From Clavulina sp. PMI_390 (taxonomy: Eukaryota; Basidiomycota; Agaricomycetes; Cantharellales; Hydnaceae), in the NCBI GenBank assembly GCA_015039315.1, contig WIDE01000133.1, positions 1-40,979 of the forward strand: DNA of 40,979 nt, written 5' to 3'. Shown piece after piece: positions 31,531 to 40,979 of this stretch. The translations under genes were made by a program, and so were the position numbers. The notes below the pieces were generated by a model, which was not told the DNA's origin, searched no databases, and saw nothing but the letters and a program-made list of their open reading frames with translations. Position 1 is the first letter of the stretch, and every line of letters begins with the position of its first letter.

Positions 31531-31860
31531 TGCAGTGGAGGAGCATTACATCGACCTGTCCAGCACTTTTTGCAAGTTGATCACCCTCTCTCACCATAGC
31601 TCACATGATTAAAGAATCTTCATTCAAATGATCTTGGATGCTACCCATTTTCAACGGCGACCCTTTCCTGCTCGACTATTTGCCTTAGATATATGCTACT
31701 ACCCTCGTTGAAAGTGGGGTTTGTCCTCACGATGGTGATGAATTGGCGGCTCTTGATTGTGCCCCAACTTGGGTGGTTCCTGTGCCAAGGTTTCTCAGCC
31801 ACTAGTCTAGAGGTTAAGACGATGCGATATGACATCGCGCTCAAAGGGGGAAGAAGTGAT
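31524..31860 (+). pseudogene. Decayed duplicate of POLD2 3' exons
   Basis: This collinear copy of POLD2 exon 7 end, intron 7 and exon 8 (28424-28812) begins at GATGATGCAGTGGAGG, matching the exon encoding MMQWR. It continues through CTGTCCAGC, GATGCTACCCAT and CGACCCTTTCCTGCTCGACT to CACTAGTCTAGAGGTTAAGA. A one-base loss after CTACCCAT shifts the frame, TTGCCTTAG introduces a stop, and about 25 nt are missing downstream. Similarity continues into the 3' UTR to about 32035. It cannot make a functional subunit. It shows that the tandem P450 duplication started inside POLD2. Confidence 0.88.
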
Positions 31861-32288
31861 TGCAGCATTTCTTCTCGGTGCCGAAGAAGAACGAAAGCTC
31901 TCAGGCCGAATCTTACACCTTTCAGTCTTGAACGATTTGACACTGTGACCCTGGTTGGCAACTCTGCTATTCAGCTCAATCGCAATCTTGCCAAGCTATT
32001 CGACTCGGTCTCACCCGAATCTTCATTGGAATTGACCCATTTGGACGACACTTTTTGAATCCAGAAGTGAGGAAGCCCCCACGGATTCTGGTCACGATCG
32101 CCAAAAATTTTAAGCGAAATTGAGATTCTACAATTTTAGGCTATTAATTACGTCGCCCTATCTTCCGGACTTAATCGAGCGAACTATATAAACTGATAAC
32201 CCCCTTCCATCATTTGCCCCACTCTAGCCTCCCTTCACACTTCCAAGGCTATCTCTCTATCGGATCTACTGGTCATCTCTCCCTTGAA
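31861..32288. other. Duplicated POLD2 3' flank and P450-2 promoter
   Basis: 31861-32035 is related to the POLD2 3' flank (GAAGTGATTG, CTCTCAGGC, CACCTTTC...TTGAC). The rest is the P450-2 promoter, with a TATA-like TATATAA at 32185-32191, 98-104 nt before the ATG. No gene. Confidence 0.6.
32185..32191 (+). promoter_or_regulatory. TATA-like box of P450-2
   Basis: TATATAA stands 98-104 nt upstream of the start codon in an otherwise mixed context, a usual distance for fungal TATA promoters. Confidence 0.5.
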
Positions 32289-34530
32289 ATGACGGTGTTA
32301 GAACTCTCGTCGACTCCATTCCTCGCAGGGAGCTTGCTACTAACTCTTGCGATAACTCTGCGATTCCTTGCGGCCAACAAGCAGAAGCTTCCGCTGGGCC
32401 CAAGAGGATTGCCATGGATTGGACAAGCACTAGATATTCCAATGTACCATAGCCACTTGTATTACACTAAGCTGCGAGACACATATGGTATGCTTTTCCT
32501 ATTTTGTCGATGAACCAACTACTGAACTACCTGTAGGAGATGTATACTCGCTCACTGCACTTGGTCAAAAGTTCATTATACTGAACAGCTATTCGGCTGC
32601 GTTCGATATGCTCGCGAAGCACGGAGCGACCTATTGCAATAGACCCGGAAATCCTTACCTGCGTCATTTGTACGCTGACTCATCATCATGCCCTCATTCT
32701 CTCAGAGCCCTGACGCAAAGCTGTTTATAGCCTAGGTCATACCGATGCACCATCAGTGATCGATGCCGGCCCAGACTGGAAGGAGGCACGACGACTGTAC
32801 CAGACTTTGCTGAACAAGGATACTTCCCGCGCAAACTATGCGGAACTTATCGCTTCCCAGCTTCGTCAGTACATCCTCCGTGTCATCGAGCTCAAGAGTG
32901 ACACAAAAAACAAACGGTGAGCCTTGATTATTCGCTTATAGGCAGTTATACAGTTTGTTGATATATCTTCTTCGCTAGTCTCGATATAACGATCCACAAA
33001 GTCTTCCTTGAATCGATGTACGGTATCACGGTGAAGGATGATGACCTGGTGAGGATAAGAAGCGGTTCTATTGATCACATTGCGCTGACCTGCTGGATTG
33101 CAGCTCTTGCTCAATGCTATGACTGCAACTGAGATCGCAAGTTTCTCACTGCTACCAACAAAACATATGATCAACATTTTTCCAAAATGTAAGCACTGTT
33201 GACTACACGGCATCGCGAAACTATGCTGAGAGGCTCAAACTTTAAACCATCGCATTTAGTGCAATACCTTCCAGCCTGGATCCCGTTCCAGAATTGGCGC
33301 ATCGAAGCCGCCAAAGAACGGGAGCTGATCGATTTTACGCAGGATGTTCCTTGGCAACAGGCGCTGGATGCCGAGGTATGGGCTAATCAAGTCGTCTATG
33401 TTGTCTGCCGCTCAATACTTTGCATCGCATTTCATTTCAGGCTAGTGGCACTGCCGCAGAGTCCTTTGCTTTAGGTCTCCTTCGCGAGCGAACGCCTGCA
33501 AATGAGCACCTACTAAAGGTCACGGCCGTTACCAATAGTACGTTGACATCTCTTCCGTGAGGCCTGAGTAACCGACCAACATCCCCCGCAGTCCTTGCTG
33601 GGATTGAAACTGTGGATGGAGTCAGTCGCACGTTTTTATTGGCAATGCTCCTGTACCCAGACATCCAGAGGAAAGCACAAGAGGAAATCGATCGGGTCAT
33701 TGGCCATGACCGGCTGCCATCCATTGACGAGTGGGTATTAGTCTGCCATTGGATGACGCGAGATTATGAATTGCTGAACCACGTACAATTAATAGCCAGC
33801 CAAATCTCCCGTACCTAGACGCGATAGTCAAGGAAGTGATTAGGTGGCGACCCGTTGCCCCAATTGGAGTCCCTACAACTCCAACAAGGCCCAGTAAATA
33901 TGGGGGTAAGTCTTGTCATCCTAAAAAATTGTAAATCCTTACTTACAGTCTGAAATAGAGTACCACATTTTTGAAGATGTGATTGTTGTCCAAAATTCCT
34001 GGTGCGCGAGTGATGAGCATATCCTCACCCGAGCCGCCGTTTACTGACCTGGTTGTAAACCAATATTGCAGGGGAATTAGTAGGGATGAGAGAATATATC
34101 CCGATGCCGAATCTTTCAATCCGGATCGGTGGCTGGTTCCTCATCCGCCGACAGATTCGCGCTCGTGGATATTTGGTATCGGCAGGAGGTAGGCCATGGA
34201 TCTCTGGCGGCACGACTATATCTGATTTCTTCCCTCAGGGTATGCCCTGGAATGTCTTATGCTGAGGTGGTCTATACGACCCTATTTATGACACTACTAG
34301 CGACGGTTGATATCGTGCACGCTATCGATCAAGATGGAAAGGAAGTATACGTAGATCCAGCAGTCCCTACCACAGGCCGTGTCATCAGGTGAGCCACTAT
34401 CATCAATGTCAGCTGATCGTAACTACTCAACGCCGTTGGTTTTAGCATCCCACAAGACTTTTCCTACCAATTGCGCCCACGCTCAGAGAGTGCACACTCC
34501 CTACTTCATGAGGCGGCCCTCGCTGCATGA
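32289..34530 (+). CDS. Cytochrome P450 (tandem copy 2)
   Basis: Thirteen exons (32289-32487, 32537-32669, 32731-32916, 32979-33048, 33104-33188, 33260-33375, 33441-33537, 33592-33730, 33796-33905, 33959-34001, 34072-34188, 34239-34388, 34446-34530) encode 509 residues. Exons 2-13 equal those of P450-1 in length; exon 1 has one extra codon. The anchor is followed by LPLGPRGLPWIGQALDIPMY. The I-helix is LAGIETVDG with Glu301-Thr302, ExxR lies in KEVIRWRP, and the haem loop is FGIGRRVCPGMSYAE with Cys434. All core residues of an active monooxygenase are present. The family assignment within fungal P450s is left open. Sequence agreement with P450-1 is high throughout (YCNRP, WIPFQNWRIEAA against WFPFQNWRIEAA, LKVTAVTN). 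Confidence 0.95.
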
Positions 34531-34655
34531 GTCATGATCTTCATAATTCTCCCATTCACAAAAAGAGTTTTACTCTAAACAGCCCATCTTTCCATAGTTA
34601 GCGAAATGGTACAATGTGTGAGAGTGGGTGGCGGTAGTTTAAGGACGACTGTGAC

Positions 34656-36662
34656 ATGATAGCATTGTGTGACCTGAACGTTTCCATAGTGACCAGTTCA
34701 CCAGCCTTTTGTCCACTCCCCTCGTCTTTACTTCGAGTACAATTGGCCAACCCATGGCCTAATCGCTTCAATACGATGCAAGAAGATAAAACGTATTTAA
34801 ATCGAGAGGAGTTAGTGACACTCATCGCCGTCCTTCGGTCGCCCAAAGACAAGAAGGACCTCACAAGAGCTCAACCCAACTTGCGAGAGTCAGGTAGTCT
34901 CAAAAGTATTTCTACTGCCGGAAACGGGCTCTCCGCGTACGTCCTCGCGACAATTAAACCAGCTCACCGGCCACTGAGTATTTGTATTTTTCGTGGACAT
35001 AGCAACACGTTTCTTGAGGCTGATGAGGACAAGATGACTCAGCTCCGTCTAGTACTACTGAGATGGGCCACTGTTAGGATGGCACGTTTGAACACCGCAC
35101 ATAATAGTCAACTGCCCATTGGCAGGCTTCCTGATGAGATTCTCAGCGAAATCTTTTTATTCTGCATTCCAAGGAAAGAGGCAAATCTTTGGGAAGTCCC
35201 GTTGATCTTTGTCTGCTGGGGCTGGCGGCACTGTGCACTGGGGAGCTCCAGGTTCTGGAGCTGTGTAAGATACGATGCATCTGCGATATCAGCGAGCAAG
35301 CCACATATTACCGCGTTGCGCCATTGGGTCCTCAAGAGAACGTTGACTCAGGCGCAATACGCGCCACTTCACCTGGATCTTCGATCTTCGGACTTCCCGA
35401 ATTATGCGAATGGCGATCTCTCGGAGATAGTATTGATCCTCTCCCCGTATCTATCTCAAGTTCGCAGTGTGGCGTATCACGGACTACTACATCTGGGTGA
35501 TGCCTGGAACAGTCTCTTTCTGCAAACCCCCGCACTAGAAGAGATCAATATCGAGGTTAGCGACCGACATGGCTCTCAAAGATCCATTCTTCCGAGCCCC
35601 CCACCACCGAGCCTCCGTAGCCTGACACTGGTCGGCAAGCGTGCTGGAACGGTTACTATTGCACCTCTTCAGCTGCATTACCTCACTTACCTGAGATTAG
35701 ATCAGAGTATTGGGGTTGAAGCAGTCCTTGACCTACTTGAAGGGTGCGCCAACCTTGAAACTTTAATCTGGGCGGGAGGTAGTGAACTGAGGGGCCAGGA
35801 GATTCGATTACGGCCAGACCGCCAAGCTGTGGTGCTCTCGTGTCTAACGGTGGCAGATCTTGGCTCAGATGCTCTCATAGCATTTTTGACAAAGGTCAAG
35901 GCGCCGGATGTTGAACAGCTGGCCCTGGCTCAGTCAACTGCATCTGCCATCATTTCAGGACTTGGCCAGCTCAAAAAGTTATCGTTCTTGAGGCTAAGAG
36001 GATTTTCCTCTATTGAGCCTGAAACGATCGAAGGGCTATTCCAACTGTTTTCAGACTCGCTCCGGGACTTCTCTTTCGACTCTTGGACAAAACAAAGTCT
36101 TACGGCCTTACGGTCACTCGGATTGTCTCAACAAGATGTCAGCACAGCCAGTCCAAGGTCTCCTCTATGTCCCCATTTGCGGAGGCTCGAGATCAGCTTT
36201 GAGGCAGGACTACCACCGTTGCTTTCTGGGTACACCACGCGTGATCGAACCTTCATGATAGCAGAATATCAGCGCTGTCTGTCTGTGGAGCTGGAGAAGC
36301 TCATGATTTCACGGGCAGGGTGGGCAAATGACCCTCTACGGATATGGGTCAACACAATACTACTTGATATTTCTGGTCCAACTCTAGTCGAGAGCAAATA
36401 TTCTCTCGACTGGGAAGCTGTCCATTTCATGATAGATGCCGAATACGACGCTGAGGGCTCAGAATCACAAACTGGTGATTGCAATGAAGGAGAAGAGGAA
36501 GATATGTCAGGTCCTTCCAGCCGTGATGATAGCGACAGTGATGATGATGTCTTGGGCGTTCCGTTCTTGGACATTGTCTTTGAGGAGGAAGAGGATCAAG
36601 ACTCTGGCTATCCTTCTGATCTCGACTCCGACGGTGGCTCATATTATTCTTCCTCGGATTGA
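34656..36662 (+). CDS. F-box protein with acidic tail
   Basis: A single uninterrupted frame of 668 codons, striking among intron-rich neighbours. Around residues 152-200 is an F-box of the mushroom type: LPIGRLPDEILSEIFLFCIP, then LIFVCWGWRHCALGSSRFWS. It is followed by a Leu-rich stretch with repeated LRSLTLVG, LTYLRLDQS, LSFLRLRGF units as expected of a substrate-binding region. The C-terminus (about 590-668) is acidic (EGEEEDMSGP, DDSDSDDDVLG, FEEEEDQDSG, DLDSDGGSYYSSSD). F-box proteins recruit targets to SCF ubiquitin ligases; the family is greatly expanded in Agaricomycetes. The start could also be the in-frame ATG at 34776 (MQEDKTYLN). The 120-residue N-terminal part is not similar to anything I know. 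Confidence 0.85.
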   Translation: MIALCDLNVSIVTSSPAFCPLPSSLLRVQLANPWPNRFNTMQEDKTYLNREELVTLIAVLRSPKDKKDLTRAQPNLRESGSLKSISTAGNGLSAYVLATIKPAHRPLSICIFRGHSNTFLEADEDKMTQLRLVLLRWATVRMARLNTAHNSQLPIGRLPDEILSEIFLFCIPRKEANLWEVPLIFVCWGWRHCALGSSRFWSCVRYDASAISASKPHITALRHWVLKRTLTQAQYAPLHLDLRSSDFPNYANGDLSEIVLILSPYLSQVRSVAYHGLLHLGDAWNSLFLQTPALEEINIEVSDRHGSQRSILPSPPPPSLRSLTLVGKRAGTVTIAPLQLHYLTYLRLDQSIGVEAVLDLLEGCANLETLIWAGGSELRGQEIRLRPDRQAVVLSCLTVADLGSDALIAFLTKVKAPDVEQLALAQSTASAIISGLGQLKKLSFLRLRGFSSIEPETIEGLFQLFSDSLRDFSFDSWTKQSLTALRSLGLSQQDVSTASPRSPLCPHLRRLEISFEAGLPPLLSGYTTRDRTFMIAEYQRCLSVELEKLMISRAGWANDPLRIWVNTILLDISGPTLVESKYSLDWEAVHFMIDAEYDAEGSESQTGDCNEGEEEDMSGPSSRDDSDSDDDVLGVPFLDIVFEEEEDQDSGYPSDLDSDGGSYYSSSD

Positions 36663-36908
36663 ATAGTGATAACATTATCATCAAGTTTCTACGACACTTC
36701 CCGCCCAGCCACCTCTGCAACACGATAATGTCATCTGATATTTTGGAGTATCAACGTATACAGTATCTTTTGGTGTTGTCATGATTCCATCACCGACTCG
36801 ATCGCACTATCTACTTCATTGAATATTTTGGTCATTCTGGGTGTTGGTGGAAGAGAGGAGGGGAACGCATGTGATTCAGGTTAAACGCAATGCTGCACAA
36901 ATGGGATG

Positions 36909-38774
36909 TCATATGCTCGGGCTTCCTAGCGAGAACGTCGCTACAACACCCAAATGATCGCTGGGCCACACCTTCATAGAACTATCATCGATATGAGCCA
37001 TAGTCTTCACCACCTCATGGGGAATTGGGTCCTTTCCCAAACGCTGCGCATCTTCCACGCGAACAAGAGGGTTGGGAGATGTGGCGGACAATTGGGATGA
37101 AGAATGATCACATGACATCGTATGTGTCTGATGGCCAGAAGAGGCTCTGGTGAGAATATAATCCAACCGCACTCCTCGGGTCTTCCGAGGACTGTCCCCA
37201 AACGTGATGCCTGACACACCATAAGTCGGGATATCAAGATATGGGTCTAGGGATGGCGGCATATTTTCCTTTGATTGAGGGGTTTGTAGTGTTGGATAGG
37301 AGTGATGAGTCGCTTGACTAGTACTTGGGAACGGGCTTAGTTAGAACCATCCGCGGAGTGATTATTAGCGTGTTAATAAGCAACGTATACACACTATGAG
37401 GCCAGCGCATCCGTCCATCCCGTTCTCAGGAAGTGTTCCTCGATTTCGCGGTACGAGTGAATATTCATATCGCCACAAAGGATACTCAACGCTAGCCTTT
37501 CATTTTTATCTCCCGCAATATGTTCGACTCCAAACTTGTCGCCTTGCGCTATCTCCTGAGGACCATCCAATTCTGTTGTTGGGTGAAGAGATGTTAAGCG
37601 AGACCTACAGTGTTGCATCTGATGTGCTCGGTCAGGAACTGTATAATCTAGGTGTGTGTTGCCTAAGAGAACCTGATCCAAAAACGCAAAGGTTTAAAAA
37701 ATTCGCATTAGATTCCGTATTTGGACGATCCATTCAGTGAGATATAGAGCTAACCACGTCTCCATTCGGCATCGTCAGCTTGAGCCGCGACAGACCCCTC
37801 CCATACTTGCTAACACTGTAACTTTCAAATGAGGCTTCTGCACTCCACTGATTGCTCGATAATAGCTCGCGCTTCACCAGGAAAATCGTTCCGTAGCGCG
37901 ATTTAGTGATGGAGGTCACATTCGAGACGAAGGTGGTGAGATAGGTGGCCTGGGCGATGGGGTTGGAAAGTAGCAAGGCTTGGAAACGCGGTATAATCTC
38001 CTGCAGGCAGATGACGTCTGGAGACTTTTTAACCGGAATATAGGGATTAAGAATTCGGTTCACCTCGCGGCTCCCATAGGTTAACTACACACGAGTGTCT
38101 CAGGGGCTTACCGAATCATATAGTTGCTCAAGCAGCATTGTCCAGCGAAGCTCGCAGAGTGTTTGAGCAAACCACACATTCCATGTAGCTATTTTAAGGT
38201 GGGTTCGTGTCCTCTTTCCTGGGGCTGATTGTGTATCGCGTCCGGAGCTTGGGATTGCTCGTTCGTATTGTGGCCAGCGCTCTTCGGGTGACGAATTTTT
38301 GACGGTGGTATTTGGTTCGGTTTGAGAGAAGTAGTGTAGCGGAAGGGGTGTTGGCGATGTTTTTGGCGCTTGATGCTCCCCAGTTTGATGTACGCCCCTG
38401 GGTGAATTGAAATTCGTGGCATTGCTTGCAAAAACCTTTGAATCGGACAGGAAGCGCGCTGAACGAGAGAGGGGTATGAAGACTGTGTAACTTGATATTA
38501 AACCATTCGAGCAGATCCAGAATATAAAAGCTCAGTACCGATTCTCACGGGTAGTGCTAAGGAAGAAGGCCGTCGATGAGGCTGTAGGTACATAGGCAGA
38601 AATAGCTGCGCATTTGATCGCCACTTCATTGATGCCTGTAGCTCCTAGATACCTAGCGTTGAAGAGCGGAAACCGTCCCAGTGTGGTGGTCAGGAAGGTA
38701 ACGGGATGTCCCTGGAAAACTTTCACACGGTATCGCCCGACGCACCCGTGGGACTGCTCACTCCCACGTCCCAT
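36909..38774 (-). CDS. TDP2-like endonuclease/exonuclease/phosphatase-fold protein
   Basis: Five exons, complement(36909-37317, 37395-37672, 37755-38063, 38112-38482, 38549-38774), give 530 residues. The catalytic motifs of the Mg2+-dependent EEP fold appear in order: TWN at 175-177, LQE with Glu221, NTHLD about 307-311, GDMN at 369-372 (Asp370, Asn372) and SDH at 514-516 near the C-terminus; RLDYIL precedes the last. The spacing and the phrase PDVICLQEIIPRF resemble tyrosyl-DNA phosphodiesterase 2, which removes topoisomerase II adducts from DNA 5' ends. Another EEP activity cannot be excluded. About 170 residues before TWN are low-complexity. The acceptor of exon 5 could be 6 nt upstream (start at 37323). 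The first exon and its ATG are the least certain part. Confidence 0.82.
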
Positions 38775-39699
38775 CCCTCACTTCGGCGCGTGGTATTTTT
38801 CGTGCACACTGGCTAGACTGTATTCATTTCATCAGTGCTTTGGAGCCACAAAGGTGCGCTTTTGGTGCCGATGATCGGAGATCATTCAAGGTTGTTTGCA
38901 CCAATACTGCTGCATTGTCAAGCATTCCAACCTCGACTGATCCATCATGCCATTGGAAAGTACGGGTTTCACTTCTCTGCCATGGCTAGACTTCTCACCA
39001 TAGTCGTTTGAGCCCTCTTTTCGTGCTCAGCTACCATTTACAAGCGTCACCCTCTGCAATAGACGCTCATCATCGCAGCCTCGTGCTCTTAGTACGGCTA
39101 GGAAGGTTGCTCGCCTGTGATATCAAATTGTAATATCACTCTGCTCAGAACAGTTTTAGGATAATCTGATCATCTCAGGGTTGGGTGAGAGGCAGGATAG
39201 TTGACAGGCAAGGATGAGACCTGAATTGTGCTGTTGTCCATCACTCGATACGTTTCTTGTTCAAAAAAGTTCCTGATTCCGACTTCCATTTTTATCCTCC
39301 GCCGCCCATCGACCCACCAATTTCCACGTCGTAAGAAATAGAAACTGTGGCGGATTCCGTTGCAGAAGGCAACTCAGTCGGGCTAATATCGGTAGACCGG
39401 AATGCTGCGAAAGGGTTGATGCCTGTGCTAGCATATCATCAAGTTAAGTGTACTCCGGCCTACCCCGGGATCTGCAATGCATTTGGCGGCAATGGACCGG
39501 GCTTGGGCAGCCCCGATCATTAACCATGATCTTTCTAACGGGTTATCTCTTGAGCTCAACTTCTTTATCTGGCCCAAACTTAATCGCACCTGCGTGACCA
39601 ATTCATCCGACTTGGTATAAATGTAGAGGCGATGGGCAGCTAGCTTAGGAGCCTACAAGATACTCCCAATCCCCACTTTGACGACCCCGAATCACAACT
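38775..39699. other. Intergenic
   Basis: About 925 nt with only short open frames. It holds the TDP2-like promoter on the left and the promoter of the first CaaX peptide gene on the right. I looked for further short frames ending in a CaaX box on the plus strand and saw none. Confidence 0.5.
39616..39622 (+). promoter_or_regulatory. TATA box of CaaX peptide gene 1
   Basis: TATAAAT lies 78-84 nt before the ATG at 39700. The second CaaX gene has a comparable TATA at 40604-40610, which supports both calls. Confidence 0.6.
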
Positions 39700-39864
39700 A
39701 TGGATCTGTTCGCAATCTTCACACTTCCCTTTTCTCAACCTGCACCGCAAGACAAATCTGAAGCGGATTCGGATGCGACCATGAAGGGCGATGCTTCGTC
39801 TGCAGTTCTCCCCCTTCCTGCGGGCAATCCCCCCTCCGGAGGCACAGGCTGTGTAGTCGTCTAA
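39700..39864 (+). CDS. Putative lipopeptide pheromone precursor 1 (CaaX, CVVV)
   Basis: An intronless frame of 54 residues, starting MDLFAIFTLPFSQPAP, passing an acidic segment (KSEADSDA) and ending AVLPLPAGNPPSGGTGCVVV. Cys51-Val-Val-Val at the very C-terminus is a CaaX box for prenylation, proteolysis and carboxymethylation. Short length, an acidic middle and a small-residue-rich region before CaaX are the pattern of basidiomycete mating pheromone precursors, whose mature peptides bind STE3-type receptors. It shares VLP(L/V)PA and CVVV with the frame at 40703-40945, so this is not a chance ORF. No STE3 receptor lies in the window. A different small prenylated protein is possible. Confidence 0.68.
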   Translation: MDLFAIFTLPFSQPAPQDKSEADSDATMKGDASSAVLPLPAGNPPSGGTGCVVV

Positions 39865-40702
39865 GCACTAGCGCTGGGGTGTTCAACGTGACCCAGCTTG
39901 AATTAAACTCACTATCCATTCAGTAGGTCACATCTAATTTACTTTATTCAGCCAAACTAATCGCCACTCAATCCTTGTAGTTACAAGTAAATTCAATATC
40001 TGGAGGGAAGTAGGGTTGGATTGAAGCGAGGGTTGGCTGCACTGTGATGCCGAAGCGGATTCGTATTCCCGCGGATGCAGATTCTTCTACATTTCTACCA
40101 AGTTCCCTGTAAATTTCTTCACAGCAATACAGACATTTCAGGCTCAAAAACCTGTCATATCAGATGCGGAAACGGGGTAGTCCTGAAGACCCCCAGCTGT
40201 GGATTGATAATAGGGATAGAGCGCCAATACTCCGATTGTGATGTAAGATCCTACTACTCACAATCCGACCGCCACTCAGGAGCGGGCATCTGTGGCTTCT
40301 CACCTTCCCCTTTCATCCAATGCATAATTATAGGTAGCTAATTTATTTCGAAATTCGAGGGTGCGCAGCGTTGTCTCCAGGGTGCTGTCATCAATGCGTC
40401 TGTAGCTTCCCTAGACGTGAAAGCCTTCACAAGCCAATGTGTTCCGTTTTTTACACCCTATCCATGCCAACTTCTCCGCAGATTCTCTCCGGTACTGACA
40501 TAGCCTGGACCATTTATTTACTGGATCGGGTGCACTGATTTCAGACATGATCAGTGATAGGCACGAACCATCATTCGTCAACAAGTTCCATTGATTTGAC
40601 TTGTATAAAAGAAGGAGGAGGCTCGGTGAAGGACAGGACAAGCAGCAACCAAAATCCCCTCAATAATTTCCTCAATCTCGTCAAAAGTAAGCTTTCTAAG
40701 CA
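39865..40702. other. Spacer between the two CaaX peptide genes
   Basis: No supported gene. GAAGCGGATTCG recurs here (40047-40058) as in the coding part of the first peptide gene (39761-39772), but no CaaX frame follows. The right end is the promoter of peptide gene 2. Confidence 0.5.
40604..40610 (+). promoter_or_regulatory. TATA box of CaaX peptide gene 2
   Basis: TATAAAA lies 93-99 nt before the ATG at 40703, followed by a purine-rich stretch. Confidence 0.6.
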
Positions 40703-40945
40703 ATGGGAATTTTCTCGATCATTGGATTCTCCTCCTCGGAGCCGATTTTGGCACGGAAGGCAGAAGCTGAGAACAGCGAAGTCTCCGGGACTACCCCCCT
40801 CCTTTCGAGCACTCCCCCAACTGGTGGAACTGCTTCAGAACAGCAACCTGAAGTAGATTATGCCACTTCCAAAGACTCCAACTTGGTCCTCCCTGTGCCA
40901 GCTAATGGCGGCGGATCGAACGGCTCTAGTTGCGTCGTAGTCTGA
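40703..40945 (+). CDS. Putative lipopeptide pheromone precursor 2 (CaaX, CVVV)
   Basis: An intronless frame of 80 residues: MGIFSIIGFSSSEPILARKA, an acidic Ser/Thr-rich middle, then SNLVLPVPANGGGSNGSSCV and two more Val. The CaaX Cys is residue 77. The C-terminal block aligns with peptide 1 (VLPLPAGN...GGTGCVVV against VLPVPANG...NGSSCVVV), and the N-termini share an M-x-(L/I)-F-x-I start. At 80 residues it is rather long for a pheromone precursor but within reach of the class. The two genes look like old tandem duplicates. The window ends 34 nt later, so more members or a receptor gene could lie just outside. Confidence 0.65.
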   Translation: MGIFSIIGFSSSEPILARKAEAENSEVSGTTPLLSSTPPTGGTASEQQPEVDYATSKDSNLVLPVPANGGGSNGSSCVVV

Positions 40946-40979
40946 ATGTAGGTGAGGCTCCTCAAAAGATCCACTCCTC

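Noticed and set aside
29250..34530. P450 pair as part of a secondary-metabolite cluster
   Set aside because: No core biosynthetic enzyme (PKS, NRPS, terpene synthase) or transporter is visible in the window.
37552..37587. 36-nt GT...AG segment in TDP2-like exon 4 as an intron
   Set aside because: Too short compared with other introns here (about 48 nt or more). The frame is open through it, so I kept it as coding.

Overview
The window looks like nuclear DNA of a mushroom-forming basidiomycete (Agaricomycetes). Genes are densely packed and cut by many short introns (mostly 50-75 nt, GT...AG, often with a CTGAC/CTAAC-like branch site). The gene content fits as well: striatin, a Hook adaptor, tandem P450s, an intronless F-box protein and two CaaX peptide genes that look like basidiomycete mating pheromone precursors. 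The species is not determined. All exon models were spliced by hand from reading frame, splice signals and family similarity; no search was run.

Layout. 1-440: an 11-bp tandem repeat and an intron-containing tRNA-Lys(CUU). 1419-4915 (-): striatin, scaffold of the STRIPAK complex. 5066-8685 (+): Hook-type dynein/endosome adaptor, divergent from striatin with 150 nt between start codons. 9870-23723 (+): four tandem 12-exon genes for the same seven-transmembrane (7TM) protein family (copies 1-4). Exons 1-10 have identical lengths in all four, while the cytoplasmic tails vary. A decayed piece of the HOOK 3' end lies between copies 2 and 3. 24210-24898 (-): a tentative Ser-rich protein. 25915-26613 (-): TMA7, with a 9-nt exon. 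26694-28812 (+): DNA polymerase delta small subunit, divergent from TMA7 across 80 nt that contain an ACGCGT box. 29250-31530 and 32289-34530 (+): two tandem 13-exon cytochrome P450s, with a decayed copy of the POLD2 3' end between them. 34656-36662 (+): F-box protein. 36909-38774 (-): TDP2-like endonuclease/exonuclease/phosphatase-fold protein. 39700-39864 and 40703-40945 (+): two short proteins ending in CVVV.

How it fits together. Housekeeping genes (striatin, HOOK, TMA7, POLD2, TDP2-like) alternate with lineage-type expandable families (7TM proteins, P450s, F-box, peptide precursors). Both tandem families sit directly downstream of a housekeeping gene, and both duplications dragged along that gene's 3' end, which now survives as a pseudogene fragment. 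The least described system here is the 7TM array, with its Ser/Arg/Gln-rich tails, a conserved LPTY motif and conserved upstream elements. The most biologically suggestive pair is the two related CaaX peptide genes at the right edge. I see no STE3-type receptor in the window.
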